The position numbers and the translations under genes are program-made. Source: Gammaproteobacteria bacterium (GTDB lineage: Bacteria > Pseudomonadota > Gammaproteobacteria > GCA-001735895). Taken from it: a stretch of DNA of 64,000 bases. Where the stretch lies: assembly GCA_018669845.1 (NCBI GenBank), contig JABHSO010000005.1, positions 1 to 64,000 on the forward strand, written 5' to 3'. Below, one piece after another: positions 61,528 to 64,000 of the stretch (position 1 is its first letter; each line of letters opens with the position of its first letter). The notes beneath the pieces were generated by a model. The model did no database searches. It saw nothing but the letters and a program-made list of their open reading frames with translations, and was not told the DNA's origin.

Positions 61528-63015
61528 TCAAAACAAGCGTTTACGTTCATTGGATGGTGGAATGTTCATAGCTTCACGATATTTCGCAATAGTGCGTCTG
61601 GCTACGTTTATTCCCTGGTCATCCAGCAAATTTGCAATTTTGTTATCACTTAACGGTTTGTTCGGTTTTTCCGCCGCGATCAGTTTTTTAATAATTGCCC
61701 TGATTGCAGTAGCGGAACATTCGCCACCATCGGCCGTACCGACATGGCTGGAAAAAAAGTATTTGAATTCGAGTACGCCTCTGGGTGTGTGCATGAACTT
61801 CATGGTAGTAACACGTGAGATAGTAGATTCATGCATTTCAAGTTCTTCAGCAATATCACGTAAAACCATGGGTTTCATGGCTTCGTCACCATAATCCAGA
61901 TAATCATGCTGACGTTGCACGATAGAAGTGGCCACCCGTAGCAAAGTATCATTTCGACTTTGCAGACTTTTTATGAACCATTTGGCTTCCTGAACATTAT
62001 TTCGCAGATAATTATTTTGTTCGCTGTTATCGCCTCTTTTGATCAATTTGGAGTATGTTTCATTGACCTTTAATCGAGGTGCGTTATCCTGGTTTATTTT
62101 CACACACCATTCACCTTTCACTTTGGATACATATACATCGGGTTTGATGTATTCAGCGTGCGCTGTACTGATGAGTTGTCCGGGGTGTGGATTGGTTGTT
62201 TGAATAAGCTTAATGATGTCTGCCAGCTCGGCATCATTTGCCTGTAACCGACGTTTTAATACAGCGATATCATTTTTTGCTAGATAATCGAGGTAATGAT
62301 CGACCAGCGCGATAGCTTTTTTCAGGTGTGGAGTGGAAGAGTCATATTGCTGTAACTGAATCTTCATGCATTCTGAAGGTGTGCGTGAACCCACTGCAAG
62401 AGGATCAAAGTGCTGGATTAAATGCAGCATGGCCTCAATTTCATCCATCTCGATATCGGGATGTTGTGTTACCAATCCCTGGTGGATATCTTCAAGGGAC
62501 TCTGTCAGATAACCTCTATCATCGATACCATCAATGAGAGCAAGCCCAATATCTTTGTCGGTCTCGGTTAAATGGCTACAGTCTAGTTGCCAGATAAGAT
62601 GATCATATAGTTCATCTGTTGATTTTGCCTGGTTTTCAAAAAGGTCTCTGAAATCTTCCCCGTTTCCTGCACTGGTTTGAGAGATAGATGCGGTGGGGGT
62701 AGGGTCATAGATATCATCCCAGCCTGTATCTAAAGCAAGTTCATCGGGAAGTGTTTGTTGTGAGCGGTCTTCACTTAAAGAGTCGGCCGATGTTTTTATT
62801 TCAGTGATATCTTCTTTATCAGAGTCAGGCTGTTTATCCTGAAGTTGAACTTCAGAGAGATTATCTTCCTGTTCGAGTAGTGGGTTAGAATCTAGTGTTT
62901 CCTGTATTTCCACCTGTAATTCGATGGAAGATAACTGTAGCAGCTTGATGGCTTGCTGCAGTTGAGGGGTCATGGTCAGGCTTTGACCTATCTTCAGCTG
63001 TAAACTTTGCTTCAT
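61528..63015 (-). CDS. rpoN: RNA polymerase sigma-54 factor
   Basis: 495 residues. Region I is the Gln/Leu-rich N-terminus (LKIGQSLTMTPQLQQAIKLL), an acidic region II follows (about 60-120), and the C-terminal DNA-binding domain ends with the RpoN box ARRTIAKYREAMNIP. It directs transcription from -24/-12 promoters with enhancer-binding activators. 51 bp upstream lies lptB. Confidence 0.97.
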   Translation of the reverse strand: MKQSLQLKIGQSLTMTPQLQQAIKLLQLSSIELQVEIQETLDSNPLLEQEDNLSEVQLQDKQPDSDKEDITEIKTSADSLSEDRSQQTLPDELALDTGWDDIYDPTPTASISQTSAGNGEDFRDLFENQAKSTDELYDHLIWQLDCSHLTETDKDIGLALIDGIDDRGYLTESLEDIHQGLVTQHPDIEMDEIEAMLHLIQHFDPLAVGSRTPSECMKIQLQQYDSSTPHLKKAIALVDHYLDYLAKNDIAVLKRRLQANDAELADIIKLIQTTNPHPGQLISTAHAEYIKPDVYVSKVKGEWCVKINQDNAPRLKVNETYSKLIKRGDNSEQNNYLRNNVQEAKWFIKSLQSRNDTLLRVATSIVQRQHDYLDYGDEAMKPMVLRDIAEELEMHESTISRVTTMKFMHTPRGVLEFKYFFSSHVGTADGGECSATAIRAIIKKLIAAEKPNKPLSDNKIANLLDDQGINVARRTIAKYREAMNIPPSNERKRLF

Positions 63016-63066
63016 CTGAAGGTGTTGGCCTTTTGAGCTAGTATTATTGTTGTTCTCATAATTACT

Positions 63067-63801
63067 TTATAGCTTAAAATCCTTTCCTAAGTAAATCTTT
63101 CTTACTATTTTATCAGCAAGAACATGATCAGGGTCACCTTCTGCAAGCACTGTTCCTTCACCCATAACATAGGCTCTATCGCATACACCAAGGGTTTCAC
63201 GCACATTGTGATCAGTAATTAATATGCCAATGCCACGTTGTGCCAGTTGTCGGATAATTGATTGAATATCGATGACTGAGATCGGGTCGACGCCGGCAAA
63301 AGGTTCATCCAGTAAAATGAACTGAGGTTCGTTGGCGAGAGCTCGTGCAATTTCCACCCGGCGCCTTTCTCCTCCAGACAATGAGATACCGAGGTTGTCT
63401 CGAATATGTTGAACCTGGAAATCTTCCAGTAATTGCTCTAACAGTTCATCCTGTTGAGCTGCATTTAAATCTTGCCGCATTTGCAAAATGGCACGAATAT
63501 TATCCTGTACCGATAAGCCCCTGAATATTGAAGCTTCCTGGGGCAGGTAGCCTATGCCCTGCTGAGCTCGTTTATGCATAGGCAAGTGGGAGATAGGCTG
63601 GCCATTTAACTCAATTGAACCGCTATCGATATTGATGAGGCCAACTATCATGTAAAAGCAGGTAGTTTTGCCGGCTCCATTTGGTCCTAACAGTCCGATA
63701 ATCTGGCCGCTTTGAACACTCAGGCTGACTGATTTTACAACTTCCCGGCCTTTATAACTTTTAGCCAGATTAGTTGCCTTGAGTTCGTTTTCTGAGTCCA
63801 T
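63067..63801 (-). CDS. lptB: LPS export ABC transporter ATPase LptB
   Basis: 244 residues. Walker A GPNGAGKT (residues about 35-42), signature [15 protein letters not shown], Walker [14 protein letters not shown] and switch His in ITDHNVRET. It powers removal of lipopolysaccharide from the inner membrane with LptFG/LptC. Its start overlaps the lptA stop by one base (TAATG). Confidence 0.97.
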   Translation of the reverse strand: MDSENELKATNLAKSYKGREVVKSVSLSVQSGQIIGLLGPNGAGKTTCFYMIVGLINIDSGSIELNGQPISHLPMHKRAQQGIGYLPQEASIFRGLSVQDNIRAILQMRQDLNAAQQDELLEQLLEDFQVQHIRDNLGISLSGGERRRVEIARALANEPQFILLDEPFAGVDPISVIDIQSIIRQLAQRGIGILITDHNVRETLGVCDRAYVMGEGTVLAEGDPDHVLADKIVRKIYLGKDFKL

Positions 63802-64000
63802 TATTTAATGGTTTTATCACTGGTTGGAGTATTTTTCGGCTGAATAATCATGCGAACACGATTTTCGCCTTTTTTACTGCCAGCTTTAAGTGCATCTGTG
63901 TTGGTATTGATAGTGATCCATTCCCCATCGATGGTGTCTGCTTCACTTTGAAAACGGGCATCCCCCATTAATTTAAGTAATAGCTGGTTTTCGGTATAGA
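63801..64000 (-). CDS. lptA: LPS transport periplasmic protein LptA, C-terminal part (runs off the window)
   Basis: The gene enters from the right edge. The 66 or so visible C-terminal residues include [28 protein letters not shown] and a polar tail, matching the end of LptA/OstA proteins that form the beta-jellyroll bridge for lipopolysaccharide across the periplasm. The stop TAA overlaps the lptB start. The start and signal peptide lie outside. Confidence 0.88.
   Translation of the reverse strand, partial: YTENQLLLKLMGDARFQSEADTIDGEWITINTNTDALKAGSKKGENRVRMIIQPKNTPTSDKTIK

Noticed and set aside
1-64000. CRISPR arrays, rRNA, tRNA, prophage or insertion-sequence transposases
   Set aside because: Looked for regularly spaced repeats, RNA gene signatures and transposase or integrase proteins; none was seen. 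The repeats present are short inverted elements without transposase genes.

Overview
The window looks like chromosomal DNA from a gammaproteobacterium of fairly low GC (roughly 40 percent by eye). The lineage signals are the lptA-lptB-rpoN-hpf-ptsN-hprK-rapZ-EIIA-ptsH block, a PomA/PomB sodium-type stator pair, a divergent fnr/ccoNOQP locus next to hemN, and an Isp-type [NiFe] hydrogenase of the kind best known from purple and other sulfur bacteria. A facultative or microaerobic, motile, c-di-GMP-rich, probably sulfur-oxidiser-like bacterium fits; I cannot name a genus. No rRNA, tRNA, CRISPR array, prophage or complete insertion sequence was seen.

Layout. 1-6.7 kb: tail of a VIT/VWA-type surface protein, a membrane PAS-GGDEF-EAL protein, two secreted spondin-domain proteins and an OmpR-type two-component system. 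6.9-10.4 kb: a pentaheme c554-like cytochrome, then a leftward group with a DUF364 protein and small unknown proteins. 10.4-15.8 kb: pyruvate:ferredoxin oxidoreductase (nifJ), its usual dihydroorotate-dehydrogenase-like partner and a Nudix CoA pyrophosphatase. 15.9-19.4 kb: a second, very large GGDEF-EAL protein. 19.5-26.6 kb: hydrogenase locus, with hypC and two unknown genes leftward and protease, HupH-like protein, hynS, isp1, isp2, hynL rightward. 26.8-33.2 kb: a 7TM-DISM diguanylate cyclase, a TauE/SafE permease, HDOD-GAF, PilZ, pomB and pomA. 33.4-39.0 kb: hemN, fnr and ccoNOQP, including a 57-residue ccoQ. 39.4-47.4 kb: periplasmic rhodanese, TRAP transporter (dctPQM), fused 5-oxoprolinase/hydantoinase and a MarR-like regulator. 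47.5-53.2 kb: tandem PilJ-N periplasmic protein, HlyIII protein, DUF302, membrane protein, HExxH protein, second rhodanese, TetR regulator, mazG and an orphan. 53.3-57.9 kb: a possible small RNA, pyruvate kinase, pdxH, a glycine-zipper protein and an HDOD protein. 57.9-64 kb: PTS-Ntr/rpoN/lpt block.

How it fits together. FNR/ANR-type boxes sit at the right distance (centre about 41.5 bp upstream of the predicted start of transcription, with a TATAAT-like hexamer in place) before nifJ and hemN and, as one perfect shared box, before both arms of the hydrogenase locus; a weaker one precedes ccoN. The fnr gene is in the window, so a coherent low-oxygen regulon (pyruvate oxidation to reduced ferredoxin, H2 metabolism, anaerobic haem synthesis, high-affinity oxidase) can be proposed from sequence alone. 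A second theme is c-di-GMP: three GGDEF proteins, a PilZ protein beside the flagellar stators and two HDOD proteins. Two families of dispersed inverted repeats are scattered between the genes; one copy supplies the C-terminal tail of the oxoprolinase.
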